Source of the DNA: Leuctra nigra
Lineage: Eukaryota; Arthropoda; Insecta; Plecoptera; Leuctridae
Assembly: GCA_934045905.1 (NCBI GenBank)
Contig: OW203765.1
Location: forward strand, 18,167,409-18,231,408
Direction of reading: 5' to 3'
DNA: 64,000 bases
Part shown: piece after piece, positions 35,201-43,900 of the stretch
How positions within the stretch are numbered: the first letter of the stretch is position 1
Layout: the number at the start of each line of letters is the position of its first letter
The notes under the pieces: model-generated
What the model saw: only the letters and a program-made list of their open reading frames with translations
The model's database searches: none
What the model was told of the DNA's origin: nothing
Translations under genes and position numbers: made by a program

Positions 35201-37120
35201 CCCCATCCGATACCCAATCGGCGATGGGAGGTTATAGCAGCGGATGTACTGGAGTTCAAGGGAAAATCATACTTGGTGGTCAAGGATTATTACTCGAAAT
35301 GGCTTGAGTTGGTGGAACTGCAAAACAAAACTGCAAAAGAATTAATCAATAAGATGAAAGCTATATTTTCCAGGAATGGTATTCCAGCCAGACTTGTTTC
35401 GGACAACATGCCATTTAGCAGTGCCGAATTTCGCACATTCGCCAAAGACTGGAACTTTGAATCCATCACGTCCAGTCCACGGTACCCACAGAGCAACGGG
35501 ATGGCAGAGAACGGTGTCAAGATCGCCAAACGTATGTTGAAAAAGTCCTATCACTCCGGAACCGATATCTATATTTCCCTGTTAGAGTACCGAAACACTC
35601 CGATTACTGGATTATCATACTCTCCAGCTCAACTCATGGTTAACTGTCAATTAAAATCCAAACTTCCTATTTCGAACCATTTACTTGAACCAAAAATCCA
35701 AACTGATGTAAGACAACAGTTACAGCAAGTTCAAGACAAACAGAAATTGTTTTATGACAGGCGTGCAGTTCCTTTGCCTCAGTTAAATGAAGGTGACCAC
35801 GTGGTGTACCGTCACAATCAACTCTGGGAGCCGGCTATTGTGGACCGGACCTGTACCCAACCACGGTCGTATGTAATCAGACGACCTGACGGCAGTGAGC
35901 TCCGGAGGAATCGGCGAGACCTCTCAAAATCCTTTGCCGACCATAAGGTAGAGACGGATACATTACCTGAAGACATACCCGACACTACCCAGGAGCTTGA
36001 AATTCAGCCCAAGTTTGTGCCACCTGCCCCTGACAGTCCTCCACCTCAAATTCGACGAAGTGGAAGAGAAAGGAAGAAGCCCGATAGACTCAAGGACTAT
36101 GTGTAATATCATTCATGTGTGAATTTCAGCTTAGGTTGTGATTGTAACTTATTGTATTATTCAATGATTAAGGGTTCTTGCTTGGAAAAATTTGTATCTC
36201 AGTGTCCTGTAATTGATATTGTATGGTGTGATCATTTCCTTTATGGATTAGCACTTTGTTACAGACAGTCTGCTATCAGTAGTAATTTTTAAGTAGGAGG
36301 GAAGGTGTAATGATCCTATCATAATGATTCCATGCATTATGTAAGATTTAAATATAGCCGCCACAGATCGGTTTAGCAGGCTGTGGGACCGCAAGCGGGA
36401 GTCGAGAACGACCAGACAGTCAGTCAGTCAAGGACAGCCATTGAACATGGACGACTCTGTATGTATCTTTATTAAATAAAGAAGTGAACCCACAAATATG
36501 GTTTATTAATTATCCTGCATAGTATTTGTGGTCAACCTAGTTCGAAGAACATTACAACAATCAAATCAAACATCTTTCTCACCTCGTTGAAGATGTAAGA
36601 TGTTTGATGGCTTCATCATAATTATCCATTTCTAGAAGTGCTTGACCCAGAAAGAAGTGCCCTTTGACCATGTTGGCATCCATGTCTAAAGCTCTACGAC
36701 AATCTTGGCACGATACCTCCCAGCGCTGCATTTTCAGATGGCAGAGAGCTCGATTCGTGAAGTATGTAGGCATGTTTGGGTTCTTTATCTAGGTAAGTAA
36801 TTAAAAAACAAAAACATATTTAATTCAGCGAGAGACTTTCACAGAATACAATAGTCTCTCAAGTGTCAACAGTTCGGTCTTATTGATCTATCAATTGATT
36901 TTTAGCACCAATAAAAAGCTACCTAAATCACAGCAATGGAATTAAAGTGATGACAATGTACCAGTTTGTATATTTATGAACAAGATAAGAAGAGACTTAC
37001 AATGGCTTTTGTGTAACAGGCAACTGCATCATCGAATTTTCGCAATGTAAAAAGACGATTTCCTTGGTCTTTAAGTTCTTTGTCGGATAGATTAGCGGTA
37101 GAATACATGTGTTTACTCAT
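29128..37120 (-). CDS. STUB1/CHIP, U-box E3 ubiquitin ligase and Hsp70/Hsp90 co-chaperone
   Basis: Five exons on the minus strand: 37001-37120, 36583-36788, 30934-31239, 29716-29832, 29128-29253. All introns are GT-AG. The product is about 286 residues, as expected for insect CHIP. Residues 1-105 form TPR repeats that bind the EEVD tails of Hsp70/Hsp90; a charged coiled coil follows (about 115-205), then the U-box (about 207-280) that recruits E2 enzymes, ending in an acidic tail. It ubiquitinates chaperone-bound clients in the cytosol. Oddities: 7-bp tandem duplications in exons 2 and 3 each break the frame, and intron 2 carries a gypsy element. Without both duplications all junction phases agree, so they are either assembly errors or disabling mutations. 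Confidence 0.93.
29716..29832 (-). CDS. STUB1 exon 4 (U-box N-terminal half)
   Basis: 39 codons in phase 0 between the acceptor ATGTTTCAG and the donor CAG|GTGTGG. Contains the U-box core [17 protein letters not shown] and ITPSGITY, typical of CHIP. Confidence 0.95.
29968..30170. repeat. old interspersed repeat in STUB1 intron 3
   Basis: Shares ACTGAATGCTTTCGTCAATGTC, CATCGACGAC and TTTGTCAATGGTTT with 27356-27620. An open frame of 118 codons crosses it (29960-30316, plus strand) but shows no motif. Confidence 0.35.
30934..31239 (-). CDS. STUB1 exon 3 (end of TPR region and coiled coil), frameshifted
   Basis: Starts after the acceptor TTATTTCAG with NDLAREQK, then LNFGDDI and KKRW, all conserved in CHIP. 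The coiled-coil part ([19 protein letters not shown]) is read in another frame, because the 7-mer ACATTCC (plus strand) is duplicated in tandem at 31145-31158. One copy restores the expected frame. Ends CGG|GTGAGA in phase 0. Confidence 0.93.
31145..31158. repeat. 7-bp tandem duplication causing a STUB1 frameshift
   Basis: ACATTCC occurs twice in direct succession (plus strand). It adds 7 bp between the codons for KKRWNV and QEEKR, which are contiguous in other CHIP proteins. Confidence 0.85.
31681..31685. repeat. left target-site duplication ACAAT of the gypsy element
   Basis: ACAAT directly precedes the TGTAATG terminus and recurs at 36557-36561 after the 3' LTR. A 5-bp duplication fits Ty3/gypsy integration. 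Confidence 0.85.
31686..31936 (-). repeat. complete LTR in inverted orientation at the 5' end
   Basis: These 251 bp are the reverse complement of the 251-bp 3' LTR with about four or five mismatches (for example at 31934). Because the LTR begins TGTAATG and ends CATTACA, the inverted copy still presents a TG...CA terminus. Confidence 0.9.
31937..32009 (+). repeat. 73-bp 3' tail of the LTR in direct orientation
   Basis: Identical to 36484-36556, the last 73 bp of the 3' LTR, which begin just after the AATAAA signal at 36475-36480 and so roughly equal U5. It joins the inverted LTR with no intervening base and leads into the primer-binding region. Confidence 0.9.
32010..32027 (+). other. putative tRNA primer-binding site
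   Basis: TGGTGATCAGAAGTGGTG immediately follows the CA end of the LTR tail. The TGG start matches the CCA end of tRNAs. I cannot assign the tRNA. Confidence 0.5.
32104..33000 (+). CDS. gag of the gypsy element
   Basis: 298 codons from ATG, context AAGATGG. The first two thirds resemble the retrotransposon capsid region. The C-terminal part holds two zinc knuckles, [13 protein letters not shown] and [14 protein letters not shown], separated from the capsid by a Lys-rich linker with a duplicated NFPKKEE motif. The last 17 codons look like out-of-frame sequence: the pol frame already reads protein-like sequence (NNSTLYIST) across 32950-33000. A 1-nt change near 32945 is therefore likelier than programmed frameshifting. 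Confidence 0.85.
   Translation: MAASARKLPELELTGNVSEKWKLWKQKFEIYMRVTKGYKEDPEDQVATLLNAIGDEALTVFNTFELRGVDKKDLNKVLQKFDEFCTPRKNLIYEQSIFFTRSQLDGETVDQFITQLKRLAGSCEFGPQMKQMLTLRLVLGIADKGLKERLLRVNDLTLEKAADICRAAEASKLQAMAIEEKVPVETLKEESVQAVVQRKKSDSYHSMKNFPKKEESNGTKNFPKKEEKQEKKSYDCKKCGYHHASLKCPAYGKTCLRCKEENHFAKMCKQRRIAEFEVAPLKMRTIQHCTSQHSPPKA
32950..33428 (+). pseudogene. pol part 1: aspartic protease region, ends at an in-frame TGA
   Basis: The retroviral-type protease active site [11 protein letters not shown] is intact and a flap/LLGLPD region follows. The frame stops at TGA (33426-33428), where homologues continue into reverse transcriptase. The same frame resumes immediately, so this is a nonsense mutation. 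Confidence 0.8.
33429..33890 (+). pseudogene. pol part 2: N-terminal half of reverse transcriptase
   Basis: Same frame as the protease. Shows the [11 protein letters not shown] block, [16 protein letters not shown] (first catalytic Asp region) and [12 protein letters not shown]. It is then derailed by a short duplication and an A-rich insertion at 33850-33905. Confidence 0.85.
33850..33905 (+). repeat. small A-tailed insertion inside the reverse transcriptase
   Basis: AATCAGCTCC is repeated in tandem (33850-33859, 33860-33869), then come about 19 foreign bases and a run of 17 A. Downstream, the normal sequence (FQRK block) resumes in another frame. Confidence 0.75.
33906..36106 (+). pseudogene. 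pol part 3: reverse transcriptase palm, RNase H and integrase
   Basis: Opens with FQRK and the FDD catalytic box ([10 protein letters not shown]). Then come the RT thumb ([25 protein letters not shown]), RNase H ([18 protein letters not shown]), the integrase zinc finger (H-x3-H ... CSTC) and the integrase core with D (AADVLEF), D (VSDNMPF) and E (NGMAENGV). The usual DNGPQF motif has lost residues. The C-terminal [10 protein letters not shown] is typical of animal gypsy integrases. Internally open for more than 700 codons. Confidence 0.9.
36295..36305 (+). other. polypurine tract
   Basis: AGGAGGGAAGG lies immediately before the 3' LTR start TGTAATG. This is the usual plus-strand primer site. 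Confidence 0.75.
36306..36556 (+). repeat. 3' LTR (251 bp)
   Basis: Begins TGTAATG, ends CATTACA. Contains a TATA-like TTAAATATAG near 36345, a CAGTCAGTCAGTC initiator-like stretch, and AATAAA at 36475-36480. Followed by the target duplication ACAAT (36557-36561). Confidence 0.92.
36583..36788 (-). CDS. STUB1 exon 2 (TPR repeats), frameshifted near its end
   Basis: Encodes [38 protein letters not shown] and YDEAIKHL, all TPR landmarks of CHIP. Right after KHL the minus-strand 7-mer ACATCTT is duplicated (plus 36590-36603). With one copy the exon ends in the codon series for LQR plus one base, which joins exon 3 in frame. Donor GAG|GTGAGA. Confidence 0.94.
36590..36603. repeat. second 7-bp tandem duplication in STUB1
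   Basis: AAGATGT twice in direct succession on the plus strand. It shifts the end of exon 2 by +7 and changes the splice phase from 1 to 2. Confidence 0.85.
37001..37120 (-). CDS. STUB1 exon 1 with start codon
   Basis: 40 codons from ATG at 37120, ending in phase 0 at a GTAAGT donor. Contains [30 protein letters not shown], the first TPR of CHIP, here split for reference as [10 protein letters not shown] and [11 protein letters not shown]. No in-frame ATG lies just upstream. Confidence 0.94.
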
Positions 37121-37644
37121 CTTGAATGAAAATCAGGTATGTAATATCCACCTGTTGTTAATATTACACCGATAACAACAATAATATGTCTTGTATTTAA
37201 TTACGACATTGAAGAAGTACACTTTCACTGCAAAGTAGAAAGTCCGCCATTGTTTGATATTTTTAAATGTTGGTACAATTTTGTTAGGAGAGTGAATGAA
37301 GCAGCGAGACCATATGCATGGAGGCGCCAAGATTTTAAATGACAATCGAACAAACAAACCAGTATTTTCGAAAATCGTTTTTCTTCTAACTTAACTCATA
37401 ATGTTTTATTTCAAGTTTTATACATTCATTGTCCACAAATGCGAGCTAATATTTGATTGAATGAAGCTAGAAAAATATAATTGAACAACATCAAGATGAT
37501 GAACCTTTTTTCCAATTATAAAAATGCTGCTTCCAGCAGTGATGAGAGTTTATCTAGGAGTAACCTATTTCCAATGCAAAGAGACTCATGTAAATTTTTT
37601 AAATTTTCTTCAATTTCTATGTTCTGTTGCAGCCTTGTAGAGAA
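37121..37644. promoter_or_regulatory. divergent promoter region between STUB1 and the F-box gene
   Basis: The start codons of the two genes lie about 525 bp apart in head-to-head orientation. The interval holds CCGCCATTGT (37241-37250), a YY1-type motif common in bidirectional promoters, and a short 5' intron for the plus-strand gene is likely, because an acceptor (TTCTGTTGCAG) precedes its first coding exon. Promoter function is inferred from gene arrangement. Confidence 0.5.
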
Positions 37645-37943
37645 ATGATCCATTTAAATTTTCCAGATCACACCGAATCCGATCTTGACCTGTTGGCAAT
37701 ACGGGCGGAATACATCACTAATTTGATCAGATCAAAAGAACAACAACGCGCAGAGTTAGCGGCCACTAACAAACTGCAGATCTCTTGCTTACATGCGTGG
37801 TTCATTCGAGCAGAATGGCCGATCAAGTATCAATTTCTGACTGTTCTTCTGAACGAGAACAAACACAATGTGACGTTTCTGAAATCACTGCTTTGTATGT
37901 TGGGAAACGGCAACTCTAAGGATATTATTTATTCAACAAGCCA
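37645..37943 (+). CDS. F-box gene exon 1 (first coding)
   Basis: The first in-frame ATG after the acceptor at 37633 is 37645. The exon body, a helical conserved-looking stretch, ends AGCCA|GTAAGT (phase 2). Confidence 0.75.
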
Positions 37944-40900
37944 GTAAGTAAACCGCTCTGAACTTGTAACGCTCTGAACTTGTATTCCGGAGGCCCGGGT
38001 TCGATTCCCGCGGCCGTCCTTCCTGACTGGGGTTTTTTCGTGGTTTTCCCTCAGTTGACAGACAAATGCTGGGAAGGTACCCTACTAATAGGCCATGACC
38101 GCCTCCTTCCCACTTTCCATCTTTACCTACTCTTCACCATCATCTCCCAATCATAATCATTCATCCGTCGCCATTAGCCTCGCTGCAGAACAGTGCGACG
38201 TTAAGCCCCAGACAAAAAAAAATCAACCTACAGCATTAATCGATAGTTTTTCAACAAACTATACTGTTAAATAGGAATGTCGGTGCTTATACGTACGACC
38301 GTATTCCGCACGACTGCAGTCGTACGCTTGTCCCTGATGCATTAGAGGAACCGCAACGGGTGGCTCGCGACTGGTTTGTTTCGCTCGAAGTGCGGTGTCA
38401 AGTTGACATTGTGGTAAGATGATGCGTACTATGGTCTTAATAATATTTAATTCGTTGATCGGGAGATTTTAATACGAGGTACCTACTAAGTAATGTGACC
38501 TAGAACTGTACAACTGAAAAAAAATAGTAATGTTATCGACTAATTTATTTTTTGGTTTATTTCTTCAGCAGCAGGAGTAAAAAAGGACCAGTAGGTAAAG
38601 GTAATCCAATTTGACCCTCGGCAACAAGGGTTTTATTTTTAAATTTTTCGAATTATAGACACACCAATTTGTACTCTTTATCTCTAAAGTTCGTTCACGA
38701 TAAGAATATCACTGACGTTTTAGTCGATCACGTCGTTCATTGGTCAGTCACTTGAACACTGCCCTGTCAATGGCAAGACTTTCTTCTTTGTATTATTGAA
38801 ATTGTATAAATTATGTCAAATACACAATTTTTAATAGTAGTAAATATTATAAAAATTCAATAAAATTGATTTATTTTTATCTACAGCCGTATTATACACA
38901 TTTTTTGATTATTTTATTGCTATTTACATGTTTAGGTATACGTTTACTTGACTACGGTAGTACACGCCGCCATTACGGCTTGCAATTCTAATCGTGAATG
39001 AACTTTATGCTCTAATAGTGAATAATCTGATGCTGGCACAAATGCATGTGAATATTGTTGTCACCGCTTCAGGTGGAGTTGGTGTTGATTGCGGGAGGAG
39101 GGATGCTGCGACGCATCTTCTCCGACGCAGATTGCCACGCTAAGGAGCAACTTCGAGTGGACGCGTTGCTGAGAACGCTCAGAGAGAACGGAACGCTGGC
39201 GAGACTCGCTGATCGGATGTACATTGAGGAAGACTATATGTCGATGTTGTCGAGCGGTGAGGATGTCGGTCACATTATTTCTACATTTTCAATTTATAAT
39301 GTTTATAATTTTAATCCATTGGAGTAAAGTTAAAGTATATTTACATATTATTTTTTATATATTATTTTTTGGATAGTGTTTCTGATGAACTATTTTGTTA
39401 CAAATTTAAATGATTGGTAGCCAACTAGATCTCGAACCACGCTTGATTGGAACATTTATTATTATGTGATTGGAGTACCAATCTGAAGGTCAGAAGGATG
39501 AGTTTTGCTACAAGTTGATATTTTTTAATCAGCATAAAATAAATATCAAAAAATGTTATTATAAATAGGTACTTAGAAATGTTTACATTCGGGCATCATT
39601 TCCAAACAGAGCCCTAATCGTGTACCATTTTTTTACAATTGACAATTATATTTATTTTGGAATCTAGTACCTCATGCCAATATTATTGTTTATTTTTTGC
39701 ATAATGTTGGTATTTGTTGTGAACAGAAATATTGGAATATGAGTACCGAACGATGCTGGAGGAAGATGAGTTGCTAGCCGAGCAAGAGCGCATCTTGTCG
39801 GGAGGCAAATCCGCCAAAAAGAAGAAGTCGAAGGAGCCGAAGGCGGTCGAGGAGGAGAAGCCGAAGGAGAGGAAGGCCGTGAAGCCGGAGACGGCGGTGA
39901 AGAAGACGTGGGACACGGTGTTCGAGAAGAACAAGCTAGAGCTCGGCGTAGACGAACACGGACTAGCGTACCCGCCGCCCAAGGTCAGCAGCAAGAAGAA
40001 GGGGAAGGAGAAGAAGGGGAAGGAGAAGAAAGGGAAAATGAAGAAAGGAGATGTGGAGATGGACTGGGTGAGGAGACCATGTGAACTCACTAACAGTAAC
40101 AGACCCCTCCCCCCCATCACCAACCCCACATTCATATGCGACAGAATTAAAAATGTTCTATAATTTTCAGAGCTCAGATTCTCACAAAAAAATACAAAAT
40201 GTATGAATTCAAAATTATTCTGTAATTCGATGATTTCTTGCTTTAACTTTTCTATCTCCACTGCGTTCTGAGCTACTGTCATGTCTGTACCACCACGAGA
40301 AGGGGGGGGGAGGGGATAGAATCTAAAATGGCTCCGTTTTTGGGGGTATAAATTCACTCTTTATAAAGAAAAGAGCAACCAATCGGGTTTAATCAAAGAG
40401 GAATATGATTTAATTCCCCTTAAAGATTCTATTCCCATCGTTGTGGATAGTACGTTGGATCTCTATGGTTGAATTATCCAATTAATTATTTCATTTTTTA
40501 AATTTAAATGTGAAATATTTTAAAACTGAGAAACTGCGTGCATGAACCAGATAAAACGAGTTAATTGGTTCCTCCCTGCACCGCGCAACCCTATTTCATG
40601 GTATATTGCAGAGGAGTTATTTGAGTCATCAATGAATGCGGCCTCTGGATTGGTCTGTATCGTGTTGTTAGATCCAGCTGCTTCCTCTGAACGTGCATCG
40701 CAAGATCATCTCTATGCTGAGCGACAAGGACAGGAAGACAGCTAAGAAGGTGAACGCCTTCTGGGCGAACATGGTCAATGATGTGAACGCTGAGAAGAAA
40801 GCAAGGAAGTACATCAACTCTGCCATCGCCAAGACCACAGTGAGTTGGTAGTCGACATTTGGGCGTCCCGAAAAGCGAAAACTGTGAAAATCATAATAGG

Positions 40901-43900
40901 GAATATGTAAATATTTTATGAAAGACTATATTTCTAAATGACAACATAAATGTTGGTAAAAACACACAATATTTTCACACTCAAAAGTGTAAATTTTTAT
41001 TCATAAATATTACATTAAAAATCAGCTGACAATTTTGTCGGGAAAACAGTATTCCTGACATTTCCTGATGAGTGAAGTCATTTCTATCAACCAACAATGA
41101 TGTTACCATGGTTACAATAAAATAGGACATCACTATCGTTATGTAATGTCAGAAATAGGTATTATTTCCCCGCCAAAATGTCAACTGAATTTAAATGTCA
41201 TATTTATGAATGAAAAGTCACTAAATCACTAAAAGTGTACATTTTCATTCTTAATGTGAAATTTAAAATCATTGTAAATTTTGACGGGAAAACGCCATCC
41301 CGGCCAGTGATGTCATATTTTGTTGTAACCATGGCAGCATCATTGTTGGTTGATATAAATGACGTAACTTGCCGGGATGGCGTTTTCCCGCCAAAATTTA
41401 CACTCAATTTCAATTTCATATTTATGAATGAAAATGTACAATTTTTTGTTTGAAAATAATTTGATTTGCCAACAGTTGTTATTTATTTTGAAATACAGTT
41501 TATAAAAAATGCATGGATATTCCCTATTGGAAAATTAAACTGAGTTTCATTTTTTTTTGTCTGGGTCTTAACGTCGCACTGTTCTGCAGCGAGGCTAATG
41601 GCGACGAATGAGTGATTATGATGATGATTGGGAGATGATGGTGAAGAGTATAGGTAAGGATGGAAGGTGGGAAGGAGGCGGTCGTGGCCTATTAGTAGGG
41701 TACCTTCCCAGCATTTGCCTGTCGACTGAGGGAAAACCACGAAAAAACCCCAGTCAGGAAGGACGGCCGCGGGAATCCAGGGCTGCCACTTAGTCACTTT
41801 TATCACTTAAAGTTACTTTTTTGGTCTCCAGTCACTTTTATTTACTTTTTTACAAGATTAGTCACTTTTCTCCCTTTTTTCGGATATATCTGGAGTGAAA
41901 ACTGGGATATATTTTTAAAAAAAGTTGAAAATCAAAATACACCTCAGAACGCCTTAAAATTGATTTCAAAGTGTCACAAAACGAAAAAACGCCCTGCGGG
42001 GCAAGGTTTCTGGGACATGCCCCCCCACACCTTATTGGAGTGAAAACTGGGAAATATATAAAAAAAAAAAAAATCAAAATAGACCTCAGAACATCTCAAA
42101 ATTGATTTCAGAGTGACAAAAAACCAAAAACGGCATGTGGGGCAAGGTTTTTGGGGCATGCCCCCCACACCTTAATGGAGTGAAAACTGGGAAAAATTTA
42201 AAAACTAAAATACACTTCAGAACGTCTCAAAATTGAGTGTCAAAAAACAAAAAACGCCCTGCGGGGCACCGTGGGGGGCGCGCAATAACGCGTTGCAAAT
42301 TTTGTTCCTTCACTTGCCCCCCTGGCAGAAATCCTGCCAGTACACAATCCCCCCATGGACTGACTTCCAATTCGACCACTGATGGGTCCAAATGTCAACA
42401 AAAAGGTATTCCGAGTTATGAACATGCAGCTTGTTAACGAGTTTACAACTATTGACGATTCTGCCGTGAAATTATAGAAAATTAGTCACTTTTCAGTTAC
42501 TTTTTCTGTACATTTTTGTCACTTTTTCCCACTTTTTCCTTAATTTTAGTCACTTAAATCACTTTTTTGGAGAATCTTGGTCAGTGGCAGCCCTGGAATC
42601 GAACCCGGGCCTCCGGAATACAAGTTCAGAGCGTTAACCACTCACCCACCCAACCTGTTCCGTAAAACTGAGTTTCAAATGTCCACTCACTTTGAAGTTT
42701 CAAGAAGACGTTAAAATCTGTTATAAATTACATTATCGCTTTTTATGACAATTAAATTTCCATTGATTTCTTGTTTCCCTTCTTTCTGACAGAAGTCAAT
42801 AGCGAAGATGTGTGCGGACTTGAAGTTAGACGACGTCGCTGACTTGGAGCTCCCGACGGTGTCGCCTCCGTTGCGCGAGGACCGAGCCGCGCAACGTCTC
42901 GCAGCGCTGCGCAGGAACAACTGCGCGATACCGAGTCTGCATGTGACAGTAGACGGAGAGGGGAACAAGACCAACATCTTCACCAAGATCATACAAGGGG
43001 TGAGACAGGCTTATAGAAGAAAAAAATACGTTATTTTATTATTTTGATTAACTTTGAGTTTTAAGATTATTTTTATTTTTTTATTTATGTATATGACACT
43101 ATACTTAATTCCAATTGGACATTATCAATTATAAGCCAATCGAATTTCAGAGATTGTAGTTACAGACATTATGATTTATTTACAATTTGATTTTAATACT
43201 AATTTTTAATTGATTTTATTATGTTCCTACCTTTTATTTTTATCTATTTTGATTTGTTGTTAGTTGTTCACTGGTTGCAGTTACAAACAAGGGGTAGATC
43301 AAACCCAAACGTTTTAAATAATTTTGAAAAATTATAAATTTGAAAGTAATCAAATCAAAAAGCTGCATTGTTTGTCTGACCTATTTTTTAACATGCACGG
43401 ATCATAAGAAAAGAATTAACAGACACAGTTAATTCTAATTTTAATTTTTGAACATGTGGAGTTCGAACACTCGAAAACATTTAATCATCATTCGTTGAAA
43501 TGCTTTAGCTGCAGATGCAACATGCATAACACGGATGTAAAATGGTTGCCTACCGCTCACGGGGTAACATCAACGCCATAGCGTTCCCCAGACTCAGGGG
43601 CTTACAAACCCCGGCCGCGAGAATACAATTGCAAGTCGGTAGTTTAAATGCTGGTTTTACTTGTTGGTCTACGTGACGTCTATTGTTCTGTCTCTGACTC
43701 ACTCATGGTACACGGCTGATAATTACTTCGCCCTCCACAACATTACATGATATTAACCTGCCTCAACATTCATCAACCCTTTGGTTACTCAAGTCAAGTT
43801 TACAGTTGTTTGATGAGTTTCTTTACATTTATTGATTGTTTGCAATCTTCTAAATTTCAGACTGTTACAGTTTCTTGACTGTACAATGGTTATTGCGTTG

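Larger units (their letters stand above)
31686..36556 (+). mobile_element. Ty3/gypsy LTR retrotransposon with rearranged 5' LTR, degenerate
   Basis: Flanked by ACAAT. Order: inverted full-length LTR (31686-31936), 73-bp direct LTR tail (31937-32009), primer-binding region starting TGG at 32010, gag, protease, reverse transcriptase, RNase H, integrase, polypurine tract (36295-36305) and 3' LTR (36306-36556). It lies in STUB1 intron 2 in antisense orientation. Several lesions exclude normal expression: a gag/pol frame change, an in-frame TGA, and an A-rich insertion in the reverse transcriptase. No envelope-like frame. Confidence 0.92.
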
